Part shown: piece by piece, positions 29,109-39,350 of the stretch
Numbering within the stretch: position 1 is the first letter of the stretch
Layout: each line of letters opens with the position of its first letter
Assembly: GCF_028548475.1 (NCBI RefSeq)
Contig: NZ_JAQQLE010000003.1
Coordinates: 1 to 64,000 of the forward strand
From: Vogesella margarita
Lineage (GTDB): Bacteria > Pseudomonadota > Gammaproteobacteria > Burkholderiales > Chromobacteriaceae
Reading direction: 5' to 3'
DNA length: 64,000 nucleotides
Program-made: the position numbers and the translations under genes
The notes under the pieces: generated by a model
What the model was told of the DNA's origin: nothing
Databases searched by the model: none
The model's input: the letters and a program-made list of their open reading frames with translations, nothing else

Positions 29109-29145
29109 AAGGTTGGCCGCAAGCGCAAGGCTTGCGGCCAACCTT
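29109..29145. repeat. 16-bp hairpin made of inverted uptake-like repeats
   Basis: The arms 29109-29124 and 29130-29145 pair around GCAAG; each contains the 13-mer. It lies 46 bases past the minus-strand speA stop and immediately beside the IS end. It probably served as the speA terminator (flanks TTAA/TTTT). Confidence 0.8.
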
Positions 29146-29191
29146 TTGTACGCTGCCGTGCCGCGTCAGACGACGCGGCTCAGGCCGGCGC

Positions 29192-31072
<1,881 letters not shown>

Positions 31073-31202
31073 GAAAGGATTTCCTGCTGAAAATTTGGAA
31101 AAACTGCTCCTTAGTGCGCGGCTTTCGGGCTAAGAAAGCTTCATGTGGGCCTGGGATGTCGGAGCGCGCAATAAACGGCTGATCGCCGCAAAATGAGCGC
31201 GG

Positions 31203-31230
31203 ATTTTAGCAACATCACGCGCTGTGACAA
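31203..31230 (-). promoter_or_regulatory. sigma-70 promoter of speA
   Basis: On the minus strand TTGTCA (31225-31230) and TAAAAT (31203-31208) are 16 bases apart. Transcription would begin near 31196 and leave a leader of about 120 bases before speA. Confidence 0.65.
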
Positions 31231-31523
31231 GCACAATTTTGGGCCGTCCATTTTAATCGACACGACACCGGCCACCCCTGCGGCCAACGTCCCAGTGTAG
31301 CCGCGTCATGTGAATGTTTTTTAACCGTTCCGCCGTCGCGCGGGCTCAGCTGCGAGCAGCCGCCGCGTCCATGATATTCAACACCGCGACTGCAGGCTGA
31401 TGTCGCACCGCAACATGAGGCAAAACGCCGACGCCGTTGCACCGTTGTGGAGCACAGCCGGCGGCACGGCAGCAAAGCGTCATCGCCTCACTATAGCCAC
31501 GCCGCACCAGGATGTTCACGATC
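31231..31523. other. spacer between speA and puuB
   Basis: No gene or terminator was found in this 293-base stretch. It holds a near-consensus repeat word, TGCGGCCAACGTC (31279-31291), and ends directly after the puuB stop. It presumably carries upstream control sequences of speA. Confidence 0.4.
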
Positions 31524-32825
31524 TCAGAGGCGATCCTGCAGCCGGTACCAGGCCATGCCCAGCACCAGCGCCGGGGTGCGCAGCAGCTCGCCGCCGGGGA
31601 AGCGGCGGTGGCGCAAGCGCTCGAACAGCTTCAGGCGGCTGTCGTCGCCGCTGATCGCCTCGGCCAGCACCTTGCCGGCCAGCCCGGTGATGGCCACGCC
31701 GTGGCCGGAGAAGCCCTGCGCGTAGTAAACGTTGGCCGCAAGGCGGCCGAAATCCGGCGCCCGGTTCATGGTGATGTCGCAGAAGCCGCCCCAGGCGTAG
31801 TCGATCCGCGCGTCGGCCAGCTGCGGGAACACGCGCAGCATGTCGGCGCGCATGCTGCCGGCCAGATCGCGCGGCTCGCGCCCGGAGTAGCTGACCTTGC
31901 CGCCGAACAGCAAGCGATGGTCGGCGGACAGGCGGTAGTAATCGAGCACGAAATTGGTGTCGCACACCGCCATATTGTTGGCGATCAGGCCGCGCGCGCG
32001 CGCCTCGCCCAGCGGCTCGGTGGCGATGACATAGGTGCCGACCGGCATGATGCGGCGGTCGAGCGCCGGCACCAGCTTGCCGACGAAGGCGTTGCAGGCC
32101 AGCACCAGCTGCCGGCAGTAAACCTCGCCCTGCGCGGTGCGCACCCGCGGCCGGCCGCCAGTGTCGATACCGGTATCGATGCTGGTGACCGGCGAGTTTT
32201 CATGCAGCACCGCACCGGCGGCACGCGCGGCGCCGGCCAGACCCAGCAGGTAGTTCAGCGGATGGATATGGCCGGCCAGCGGATCGAACAGGCCGCCCTG
32301 ATAACGCTCCGAGGCGAGGTTTGCGGCCAACGTATCCTTGTCCCACAACGTGTAGTGGCGGTAGCCGTAGAAGCTTTCCGCCTCGTGCTGCCACGCCAGC
32401 AGGTCGTCCAGGTGTGCCGGTTTCACCGCCGCGGTGCAGTAGCCGCGCGTCCAGTCGCAGGCGATGCCGTGCCGCTGCACCCGCTGCTCGATGATGTCGA
32501 TCGCCTCCAGCGACATCTGCCAGAACACCTTGGCCAGCTCATCGCCGAGCTGCCGGCGGATGGTGTCCATTTCGCAGGCGTAGCCGGCGATCACCTGGCC
32601 GCCGTTGCGCCCGGAGGCGCCAAAGCCGATCTGCGAGCCTTCCAGCAGCACCACGCGCAGGCCGCGCTCGGCCAGATTCAGCGCGGCGGACACTCCGGTC
32701 AGGCCGCCGCCAATCACGCACACGTCGCAGTCCACCCGCCCCTGCAGAGCAGCCCCCGGCTCCCACGGCACGGCGGTGGCGGCGTAATAGGATGGGGCAT
32801 GCGGCTGGTGGGCGTAATTGAGCAT
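31524..32825 (-). CDS. puuB: FAD-dependent oxidoreductase, PuuB-like (gamma-glutamylputrescine oxidase family)
   Basis: The 433-residue DAO-family flavoenzyme has the dinucleotide motif VCVIGGGLTGVSAALNLAER at about residues 37-56, then EGSQIGFGASGRNGGQVIAG, typical of PuuB and OrdL proteins. LPVGTYVIATEPLGEARARG-like and YYRLSADHRLLFGGKVSYSG segments, and FSGHGVAITGLAGKVLAEAI near the end, fit. PuuB oxidises gamma-glutamylputrescine in putrescine use. Its place beside potGHI and speA supports a polyamine role, though puuA, puuC and puuD are not here. Start at 32825 (MLNYAHQPHAPSYY). It contains repeat words at 31728 and 32322. Confidence 0.8.
   Translation of the reverse strand: MLNYAHQPHAPSYYAATAVPWEPGAALQGRVDCDVCVIGGGLTGVSAALNLAERGLRVVLLEGSQIGFGASGRNGGQVIAGYACEMDTIRRQLGDELAKVFWQMSLEAIDIIEQRVQRHGIACDWTRGYCTAAVKPAHLDDLLAWQHEAESFYGYRHYTLWDKDTLAANLASERYQGGLFDPLAGHIHPLNYLLGLAGAARAAGAVLHENSPVTSIDTGIDTGGRPRVRTAQGEVYCRQLVLACNAFVGKLVPALDRRIMPVGTYVIATEPLGEARARGLIANNMAVCDTNFVLDYYRLSADHRLLFGGKVSYSGREPRDLAGSMRADMLRVFPQLADARIDYAWGGFCDITMNRAPDFGRLAANVYYAQGFSGHGVAITGLAGKVLAEAISGDDSRLKLFERLRHRRFPGGELLRTPALVLGMAWYRLQDRL
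31728..31740 (-). repeat. uptake-like 13-mer, inside puuB
   Basis: AACGTTGGCCGCA on the plus strand (exact). A second copy with one mismatch, TGCGGCCAACGTA, lies at 32322-32334 in the same gene. Confidence 0.75.
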
Positions 32826-32910
32826 AAAGTCCTCGTTGGTGGTCAGGAAAACGGCAGGGCAAACGGCAAGATTCATCCCTTTTTGGCAAAAAATCACCCG
32901 TGACAGGCAA

Positions 32911-32941
32911 GAAAAACGGCGGAGCCTCGCAACTCCGCCGT
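32911..32941 (-). terminator. intrinsic terminator after potI
   Basis: ACGGCGGAG (32916-32924) pairs with CTCCGCCGT (32933-32941); on the minus strand the stem is followed by TTTTTC. It lies 30 bases past potI and separates potGHI from puuB, which must have its own promoter or rely on read-through. Confidence 0.75.
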
Positions 32942-32970
32942 CCGGGGGCGCCGGGCGGCGCCCGTCAGTG

Positions 32971-33825
32971 TCAGCCAGCGCTGCTTTCACGCATCGCCGC
33001 CGCCATCGCCCGTTCGCGCTTGCGCTGCGAATTCAGCATCAGGTAGTTGGCGACGATTACCAGCACGCCGACCACCAGCACGGTAATCGACGCCAGCGCG
33101 TTGATTTCCGGGTTCAGGCCGAGGCGTACCTTGGAGAAGATCACCTGTGGCAGCGTGGTGGAACCGGGGCCGGACAGGAAGGCGGTCATCACCAGATCGT
33201 CCAGCGACAGCGTCACCGACAGCAGGAAGCCGGAGGCGATCGCCTGCGCCACCAGCGGCAGCGTGATCACGAAGAAAATCTTCAGCGGGCGCGCGCCCAG
33301 GTCCATCGCCGCGTCTTCCAGCGACTGGTCGATTTCCAGCAGCCGCGAGCGCACCACCACCGCCACGTAGGCCATGCACAGCGTGGTATGGCCGACCCAG
33401 ATGGTGAAGAAGCCGCGCTCCGCCGGCACGCCGATCAGCTGCTGCATCGAGATGAACAGCAGCAGCATCGACAGGCCGGTAATCACCTCCGGCATCACCA
33501 TCGGCGCCGTCATCATGCCGGCGAACAGCGAGCTACCAGGGAAGCGCTTGAAGCGCGCCAGCACGAAGCCGGCGATGGTGCCCAGCGTCACCGCTGCGGT
33601 GGCGCTGGCCAGCGCGATCTGCACCGACAATTCCACCGCCGAGATGATCTGCTCGTTCTGGAACAGCGACGCGTACCACTTGGTGGAGAAGCCGCCCCAC
33701 ACCGTCACCAGCTTGGAGTCGTTGAACGAGTACACCACCAGGCTGACGATGGGGATGTACAGGAACAGCAGCCCCAGCAGCAGCATGGTCTTGAGGAAGG
33801 GGGACAGTTTGTGCTGATTAGTCAT
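32971..33825 (-). CDS. potI: putrescine ABC transporter permease PotI
   Basis: The 284-residue permease has six helices. It begins LSPFLKTMLLLGLLFLYIPI, and the coupling loop is EDAAMDLGARPLKIFFVITL. FSTKWYASLFQNEQIISAVE and PMVMPEVITGLSMLLLF fit PotI/PotC-type spermidine/putrescine permeases. It pairs with PotH in the membrane; its start overlaps the potH stop by eight bases. Confidence 0.9.
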   Translation of the reverse strand: MTNQHKLSPFLKTMLLLGLLFLYIPIVSLVVYSFNDSKLVTVWGGFSTKWYASLFQNEQIISAVELSVQIALASATAAVTLGTIAGFVLARFKRFPGSSLFAGMMTAPMVMPEVITGLSMLLLFISMQQLIGVPAERGFFTIWVGHTTLCMAYVAVVVRSRLLEIDQSLEDAAMDLGARPLKIFFVITLPLVAQAIASGFLLSVTLSLDDLVMTAFLSGPGSTTLPQVIFSKVRLGLNPEINALASITVLVVGVLVIVANYLMLNSQRKRERAMAAAMRESSAG

Positions 33826-34735
33826 TGCCTTTTCCTTCCAGCTGGCGGGTTTCGAAGCGGTGCAGGAACGCGATCGGCACGATCAACAGCAGCACCATCA
33901 CCGTCGCCACCGCGGCGGCCATCGGCCAGTTGTTGTTGTCGAAGAACTCGTTCCACAGCACCTTGCCGATCATCAGCGTATCCGGGCCACCGACCAGCTC
34001 CGGAATCACGAATTCGCCGACCGCAGGGATGAACACCATCATCGAACCGGCGATGATGCCGTTCTTGGACAGCGGCAGCGTGATGGTGAAGAAGGCCTTG
34101 ATCGGGCCGGCACCAAGATCGCTGGCCGCTTCCAGCAGGCGGCCGTCCATCTTCACCAGATGCGAGAACAGCGGCAGGATCATGAACGGCAGGTAGGCGT
34201 ACACCATCACCAGATACAGCGAGAAGTCGTTGTGGAACAGCATCAACGGCTCGTTGATGACGCCGATCGCCAGCAGGAAGCTGTTGATGAGGCCGTTTTC
34301 GTTAAGCAGGCCCATCCAGGCGTAGACGCGCAGCAGGAAGGAGGTCCAGAACGGCAGCATCACCAGCATCAGCAGCACGTTGCGGCGCGCCGGATCGGTA
34401 CGCGCGATGGCGTAGGCGATCGGGTAGCCCAGCAGCAGGCACATCAACGTGGTGAACAGCGCGGTCTGCAGCGAGGACAGGTAGGTCTTGGCGTAGAAAT
34501 CGTCGCTGAGGATGAAGTCGAAGTTGCCGAGGTTGAGCGTGAGGTGCAGCAGCCCGCCCTCTTCCAGGTTCATCAGACTGGTGAACGGTGGAATGGCGAG
34601 ATCCTGCTCGGCGAAGCTGATCTTCAGCACGATGAAGAACGGCACCAGGAAAAACAGCAGCAGCCAGAAGTACGGGACCGAGATCACCGCACCGCGACCG
34701 GGCTTGAGGCGCTTGAAGAGGCGCTGGATATTCAT
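33818..34735 (-). CDS. potH: putrescine ABC transporter permease PotH
   Basis: PotH (305 residues) has six helices and the coupling loop EAASDLGAGPIKAFFTITLP. Start MNIQRLFKRLKPGRGAVISV and SFLLRVYAWMGLLNENGLIN match the PotH/PotB family, as does FIPAVGEFVIPELVGGPDTL. It lies 11 bases after potG. Confidence 0.92.
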   Translation of the reverse strand: MNIQRLFKRLKPGRGAVISVPYFWLLLFFLVPFFIVLKISFAEQDLAIPPFTSLMNLEEGGLLHLTLNLGNFDFILSDDFYAKTYLSSLQTALFTTLMCLLLGYPIAYAIARTDPARRNVLLMLVMLPFWTSFLLRVYAWMGLLNENGLINSFLLAIGVINEPLMLFHNDFSLYLVMVYAYLPFMILPLFSHLVKMDGRLLEAASDLGAGPIKAFFTITLPLSKNGIIAGSMMVFIPAVGEFVIPELVGGPDTLMIGKVLWNEFFDNNNWPMAAAVATVMVLLLIVPIAFLHRFETRQLEGKGND

Positions 34736-34746
34736 GTCACGGCTCC

Positions 34747-35871
34747 TTAGCGGGTGAGCACAACCGGCATGTCGGCGCGCCAGCTGACGTAGACCTGATC
34801 ACCCCAGGTCGGCGGCTCCAGGTTGGCCTCATGCCAGCGGTTGACCGGCACCATCGCCTTCAGCACCTTGCCGCTGCCGAGCTTGACGTGATAGACGGAA
34901 TAGCTGCCGAAGTAGGCGATCTCTGCCACCGAGCCCTTGGCGGCGTTGGGACCGGCAGCCACCGGGTCGCGGTCGACGCGCACGTCTTCCGGCCGGATGC
35001 TGGCCCACACCTGCATGCCTTTCGGGCCGGTGATGCCGTGGTCGATCCAGATGCGTCCGCCCAGCTCGGCGGCCTCGATCTCGACCCGGTCCGGCTCGTC
35101 GACTACCACCGGGCCGGTGAACAGGTTGGTGTCGCCGATGAATTCGGCGGTGAAGCGGCAGTTGGGGTAGTCGTAGATCTCCGCCGGAGTGCCCACCTGC
35201 AGCAGCTGGCCTTCGCTCATGATGCCGATGCGGGTGGCCATGGTCATCGCCTCTTCCTGGTCATGGGTGACCATGATGCAGGTCACGCCGACGCTCTCCA
35301 GGGTGTTGACCAGCTCCAGCTGCGTCTGCTGGCGCAGTTTCTTGTCCAGCGCGCCCAACGGCTCGTCCAGCAGCAGCAGCTTCGGGCGCTTGGCCAGACT
35401 GCGCGCCAGCGCGACACGCTGCTGCTGGCCGCCGGACAGCTGGTACGGCTTGCGGTTGGCGTACTTGCGCATCTGCACCAGATCCAGCATCTCCGCCACG
35501 CGGGCGTCGATCTCGCCCTTGGGCATCTTGTCCTGCTTCAGGCCGAAGGCGATGTTGTCCGCCACCGACATGTGCGGGAACAGCGCGTAGCTCTGGAACA
35601 TCATGTTGATCGGGCGGTCGTACGGCGCCAGCTTGGTAATGTCCTGGCCGTCGAGAATGATCTGACCGGCGGTGGGCCGCTCCATGCCCGCCAGCATGCG
35701 CAGCAGGGTGGACTTGCCACAGCCGGAGCTGCCGAGCAGGGCAAAGATTTCCTTGCGCTGGATGTCCAGCGTCACGCCATCGACGGCGGTGGTGTCCCCG
35801 AATTTCTTGACGATATTGGCAATCGACAAATAAGGCTTTTCGCTAGCAGACTGCTTTGCAGCATCAACCAT
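34747..35871 (-). CDS. potG: putrescine ABC transporter ATP-binding protein PotG
   Basis: The 374-residue ATPase has Walker [10 protein letters not shown], signature [20 protein letters not shown], Walker [21 protein letters not shown] and a C-terminal TOBE-type regulatory domain (from about residue 290, [15 protein letters not shown]). It drives PotH/PotI. ATG 35871 was chosen; an upstream extension of 28 codons lacks family support. The periplasmic binding protein gene potF, usually first in the operon, is missing here. Confidence 0.92.
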   Translation of the reverse strand: MVDAAKQSASEKPYLSIANIVKKFGDTTAVDGVTLDIQRKEIFALLGSSGCGKSTLLRMLAGMERPTAGQIILDGQDITKLAPYDRPINMMFQSYALFPHMSVADNIAFGLKQDKMPKGEIDARVAEMLDLVQMRKYANRKPYQLSGGQQQRVALARSLAKRPKLLLLDEPLGALDKKLRQQTQLELVNTLESVGVTCIMVTHDQEEAMTMATRIGIMSEGQLLQVGTPAEIYDYPNCRFTAEFIGDTNLFTGPVVVDEPDRVEIEAAELGGRIWIDHGITGPKGMQVWASIRPEDVRVDRDPVAAGPNAAKGSVAEIAYFGSYSVYHVKLGSGKVLKAMVPVNRWHEANLEPPTWGDQVYVSWRADMPVVLTR

Positions 35872-35979
35872 GATTGTTTCCCCTGAAGGACGAGGTATGT
35901 CCCAGTGATATTTTCGTACGTCTTCGTCATCATGATGCGATAGACGTAGCGCCATTCAATAAAAAACCGACACCCTACT

Positions 35980-35992
35980 TGCGGCCAACCTT
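35980..35992 (+). repeat. uptake-like 13-mer upstream of potG
   Basis: Exact TGCGGCCAACCTT, unpaired, about 110 bases before the potG start, so not a terminator. Confidence 0.75.
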
Positions 35993-36291
35993 GCAGGCAA
36001 TATCTGCGGCCTTCGACATTTACCGCCAGGCCACGCCAAAACGGCGTTCATGTACCGCACCGGCACTGCTCACGACACACTCCGGCTCGCCAAACGCAGG
36101 GCAAAGACAGTGCAGGCCACGGCAGCGACAGCAGCCAGTGACCGCTCCCTGCTGCGCTGTACGCACAAGCGCGGCCACCCGTCGAAAAAAGAGTAGCGTA
36201 CGTTTAATAAAATTGACAAGAAAAAACGGGAAAGCCGCCAGAAAAGCAGCAGAATAAAAAACGGACGCCAATCATGGACTTAATTATCAAT

Positions 36292-36314
36292 ATCATGCTG
36301 CTGCGCAGCATGAT
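36292..36314. other. hairpin after the EAL-GGDEF gene
   Basis: ATCATGCTG (36292-36300) pairs with CAGCATGAT (36306-36314) around CTGCG, 43 bases past the gene end. Minus-strand sequence after it is ATTGATAATTAAG, without a real U-run. It may protect the 3' end of the mRNA. Confidence 0.4.
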
Positions 36315-36356
36315 CGGCGGCAATGGCAACAACCCTCACGGCAGCTGTTTAATTCC

Positions 36357-38162
36357 TCAAACGGCCAGCGCCGTTGGCCGCACCAAAACGGGGAATTCAC
36401 GCACTTCGACAAACAGGCTGCTACCCTCCTGTTTTTTCGCCATTTTTTTGGCCTGTGTCGCCGCCGCCGCCACTTCGTAGTGCGAAAGAAAGCGCCCCGG
36501 CAACACCGGCAGCACCCCGATGGACACACTGGTCAGCGGGAAGAACTGCATCTGACCACTGCGGTCAGCGATGTGATAGCCACCGGCATGGCGCGCTGCG
36601 GCACAAAAGAAGGCCTGCACCCGCTGATCGAACAGGTGGATGATGTCCTGCAGCCGCTGCCGCCAGTTGCAACTCTGCAACAACAACACGAAGTCGTCGC
36701 CACCAATATGGCCGGCAAAATCCAGCGTCATGTCCAGCTGCGACAGCAGGATCCGCCCCAGCTCGCGGATCAGGTCGTCGCCGGCGCCGTAGCCGTAGTG
36801 GTCGTTGAACGGCTTGAAGTGGTCGAGATCCACATAGGCGACCACGAACGGACGCTCGCCCTCCAGCAGCCGCTGCACCTCCTCTCCGATCGGCACATTG
36901 CCCGGCAGCCCGGTCAGCGGGTTGGCGTAACGCGCCGCCGACAGCTGCATCTCGCTGATCAGCCGCATCAGGTCGTAGCCGGTGCCCATCCCCAGATAGG
37001 CACCGTCCTCGACGAGGATGAAGCCGTCGACCAGGTAGCGCTGCTCCGCCTCCACCACCCGCCCGGACAGCGACTGGATGTCCATCTCCGCCGACACCAG
37101 CAGCGGCCTGGCGTCGGCCAGCGCCATGCACGGCTTCTTGGCGAACAGCTCGCGGTTGAACGGCTTGGCGAAGGTTTCCAGCACGTGGTGCCGGGTCAAC
37201 AAGCCCACCGGACGCCGCTCGTGCAAGACCGGAATGGCAAAACGCTGCAGCGAGGCGGCAAACATCTGGTAGGCCTGTTCGCAGTTGTGCGCAGTAGTCA
37301 GGTAGGGCACCTCCTGCAGCAGGTCGCGCGCCACCGGCCGGCGCCGGTCGCCACCGTGTTGCGGCGCCCGCGGCAGCGGGTAGTGGCGGGCGCCCCCCGG
37401 CTCCGCCTGCGGCCGCGCGATCAGGTAGCCCTGCCCCATCGCCACCCCCAGCTCGCGCAACACGCGCAGCTCTTCCGCCTGCTCCACCCCTTCGGCCACC
37501 AGCAGCGCACCGGAGGCGCGCGCCATGTCCACCAGCGAGCGCACGAACTGCGCCTTCAGCGGGTCCGCGTGAATGTTCTGCACGAAGTACTTGTCCAGCT
37601 TCACCACGTCCGGGCGCAGCTCCGACCACAGCCGCAGATTGGAGAAACCCTCGCCAAGGTCGTCCAGTGCCAGACGCAGCCCGGCGTCACGCAGCTCGTC
37701 CGCCACCTGACACAGCACCGGATAACCGGCACTGGGCCGAGTTTCGGTCAGCTCCAGCACCACCCGCTGCGGCGATAGCCCATACAGCTGCAGCAGGCCA
37801 AGCAGCGCCTCAGCCGAGACATCGGCGCTAAGCAAGGTATCGGGAATGACATTGATGAACAGGGTGCCGGGCAGCTGGCTGCGCGCAAACTGGCGCAGGA
37901 TCGCCGCAATGCAGACCTGATCCAGCACCCCGGACAGGCCGGCGCGCGCCGCTTGCTCGAACAGCATCACCGGCGAATGCAGGATGGAGCCGGATGGCCC
38001 GCGCACCAGCGCCTCGTAGCCGTACAGCTCGCCGTCCGCCAGCTGCACGATGGGCTGGAACACCACCTGCACCTGCCCCTGACGAATGATCTGTTCCAGC
38101 TGCGCCTGATGCGCCAAGGGTGGCGCGACGCTGATGGTGACGGTTTCCAGCATGGTTTCCAT
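36357..38162 (-). CDS. EAL - CBS pair - GGDEF cyclic-di-GMP protein
   Basis: The 601-residue cytoplasmic protein has three parts. EAL phosphodiesterase, about 20-260: EAL motif at 50-52 (YEALVRG), FINVIPDTLL, LELTETR, LALDDLGEGFSNL and VAEGVE, so the metal and catalytic residues look complete. CBS pair, about 280-410. GGDEF domain, about 425-595: LTGLPGN and YVDLDHFKPFNDHYGYGAGD, with the active-site motif as GGDDF at about 487-491. A GGDEF domain needs Glu at the fourth place for best activity; Asp here may weaken or abolish cyclase activity. Lack of a membrane segment and the CBS pair suggest control by nucleotide binding. Confidence 0.88.
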   Translation of the reverse strand: METMLETVTISVAPPLAHQAQLEQIIRQGQVQVVFQPIVQLADGELYGYEALVRGPSGSILHSPVMLFEQAARAGLSGVLDQVCIAAILRQFARSQLPGTLFINVIPDTLLSADVSAEALLGLLQLYGLSPQRVVLELTETRPSAGYPVLCQVADELRDAGLRLALDDLGEGFSNLRLWSELRPDVVKLDKYFVQNIHADPLKAQFVRSLVDMARASGALLVAEGVEQAEELRVLRELGVAMGQGYLIARPQAEPGGARHYPLPRAPQHGGDRRRPVARDLLQEVPYLTTAHNCEQAYQMFAASLQRFAIPVLHERRPVGLLTRHHVLETFAKPFNRELFAKKPCMALADARPLLVSAEMDIQSLSGRVVEAEQRYLVDGFILVEDGAYLGMGTGYDLMRLISEMQLSAARYANPLTGLPGNVPIGEEVQRLLEGERPFVVAYVDLDHFKPFNDHYGYGAGDDLIRELGRILLSQLDMTLDFAGHIGGDDFVLLLQSCNWRQRLQDIIHLFDQRVQAFFCAAARHAGGYHIADRSGQMQFFPLTSVSIGVLPVLPGRFLSHYEVAAAATQAKKMAKKQEGSSLFVEVREFPVLVRPTALAV

Positions 38163-38298
38163 TGCACGAGTCCATTTCCAAGAACGGAAATGCTAGCGCC
38201 ACAATATGACAAACAGTCGATGGCGGCTGCCGCCGCTATTGCGGGGCGACGCTTCCTGCACCACACTGACATGAACCGCACCCGACAAGGAGGATGCC

Positions 38299-39087
38299 AT
38301 GCCCATGCTGCAGCACGACGGACGCCAGCTGTATTACGAAGTCACCGGCCACGGCGAACAGCCGCTCTTGCTGTTCAACGGGCTGACCATGAGCACCGCC
38401 GCCTGGACGCTGATGGCGCCGCTACTGGAGCCGCGCTTCAAGCTGATCCGCCTCGACTTCCAGGGCCAAGGCCAGAGCGAGCGCCGGGTGCTGGACAGTT
38501 ACCCGCTGACGCAGCAGGCGGACGACGCCGCCGCGCTGCTTGATCACCTCGGTATCAAGCAGTGCTACCTCGCCGGCCTGTCCTACGGCGGCATGGTGGC
38601 ACTGCACTTCGCCCGCCGCCATCCGGCGCGGCTGTCGCGGCTGCTGCTGGCCTCGACGCTGGCGTGGTCGGATGCGGCCAACGTTTACATCGCGCAGAGC
38701 TGGAGCGCGGCGCAACAGGCCGGCGGCCCCGGACTGCGCTTCGACATCAGCCTGCCATGGCTGTTTTCCAGCCGTTTCTTCGTCAGCTACGCACAGATGC
38801 TGCCAGACCTGCGCACCATCGCCGCGACGGTGGACTGGCCGGGGGTGGAGCGCATCCTGGCCGGCATCCGCGAACACGACGCGCGCAGCTGGCTGGACGA
38901 GATCAGGGTGCCGACCCACATCATCGTCGGCAGCGAAGACCGCCTCACTCCGCTGTACCAGTCGGAACTGCTGCACCAGGGCATCGCCGGCTCGACGCTG
39001 ACGGTGCTGCCCGGCGCCGGCCACGCCATCCATATCGAGGCGCCGGCCGCCTTCGCGCAGCAGATCAGCCGCTTCGCCGACGCCTGA
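38299..39087 (+). CDS. alpha/beta-hydrolase
   Basis: The 262-residue protein has the fold's oxyanion motif LLLFNGLTMS, the nucleophile elbow GLSYGGMVAL (Ser about 95), the acid in VGSEDRLTP and the His in GAGHAIHIEAP. The family is close to 3-oxoadipate enol-lactonase-like and esterase proteins; the substrate cannot be told. ATG 38299 has AAGGAGG five bases upstream. It stands alone, followed by a MITE-like segment. Exact repeat word at 38673. Confidence 0.85.
   Translation: MPMLQHDGRQLYYEVTGHGEQPLLLFNGLTMSTAAWTLMAPLLEPRFKLIRLDFQGQGQSERRVLDSYPLTQQADDAAALLDHLGIKQCYLAGLSYGGMVALHFARRHPARLSRLLLASTLAWSDAANVYIAQSWSAAQQAGGPGLRFDISLPWLFSSRFFVSYAQMLPDLRTIAATVDWPGVERILAGIREHDARSWLDEIRVPTHIIVGSEDRLTPLYQSELLHQGIAGSTLTVLPGAGHAIHIEAPAAFAQQISRFADA
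38673..38685 (+). repeat. uptake-like 13-mer, inside the hydrolase gene
   Basis: Exact TGCGGCCAACGTT, read in frame as part of SDAANVYIAQ. Confidence 0.75.
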
Positions 39088-39238
39088 GAACGTGTTCACG
39101 GTCTCGCACGCTCACGCGAGACAAGGCGAAAACGGCTGAAGAAGCGGCGTTTATCCAGATATCAACCAGCATGCCGAAGCCGTTTTTAACGCGGTATCGC
39201 CCTATTGATATCAGTCGCAACAGATCGTGAATAGGCTC
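39088..39238. mobile_element. MITE-like non-coding element
   Basis: A segment of about 151 bases is bounded by imperfect inverted repeats: GAACGTGTTCACGGTCT (39088-39104) and, reading inward on the minus strand, GAGCCTATTCACGATCT (39222-39238), 12 of 17 matching with a shared TTCACG core. It is AT-richer than its surroundings, has no ORF and contains inner stems (GTCTCGC...GCGAGAC at 39101-39122; AAAACGGC...GCCGTTTT; GATATCAA...TTGATATC). It fills most of the gap between the hydrolase and astE. This fits a miniature element or the remains of an IS; no flanking duplication was identified. Confidence 0.45.
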
Positions 39239-39350
39239 TGAGGCGGCGAATGTCCGGTTTGCGCCACTTTCGGACAAGGCGGTGACAGCCGCGTTGGCGG
39301 CGGCGGGCATTTGATTAGAATGGGGCAACACCACAAGCACAGGACACCCC

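Larger units (their letters stand above)
35872..36356. other. spacer between the EAL-GGDEF gene and potG
   Basis: The 485 bases contain no ORF that I believe. There is an exact repeat word at 35980-35992 and a hairpin at 36292-36314. The stretch should hold the potG promoter, but no convincing -35/-10 pair was found. potF is not hidden here. Confidence 0.4.

Noticed and set aside
36020-36271. An 83-codon minus-strand frame before potG
   Set aside because: Cys-rich and Arg-rich composition without a ribosome site or recognisable domain; it does not look like potF.
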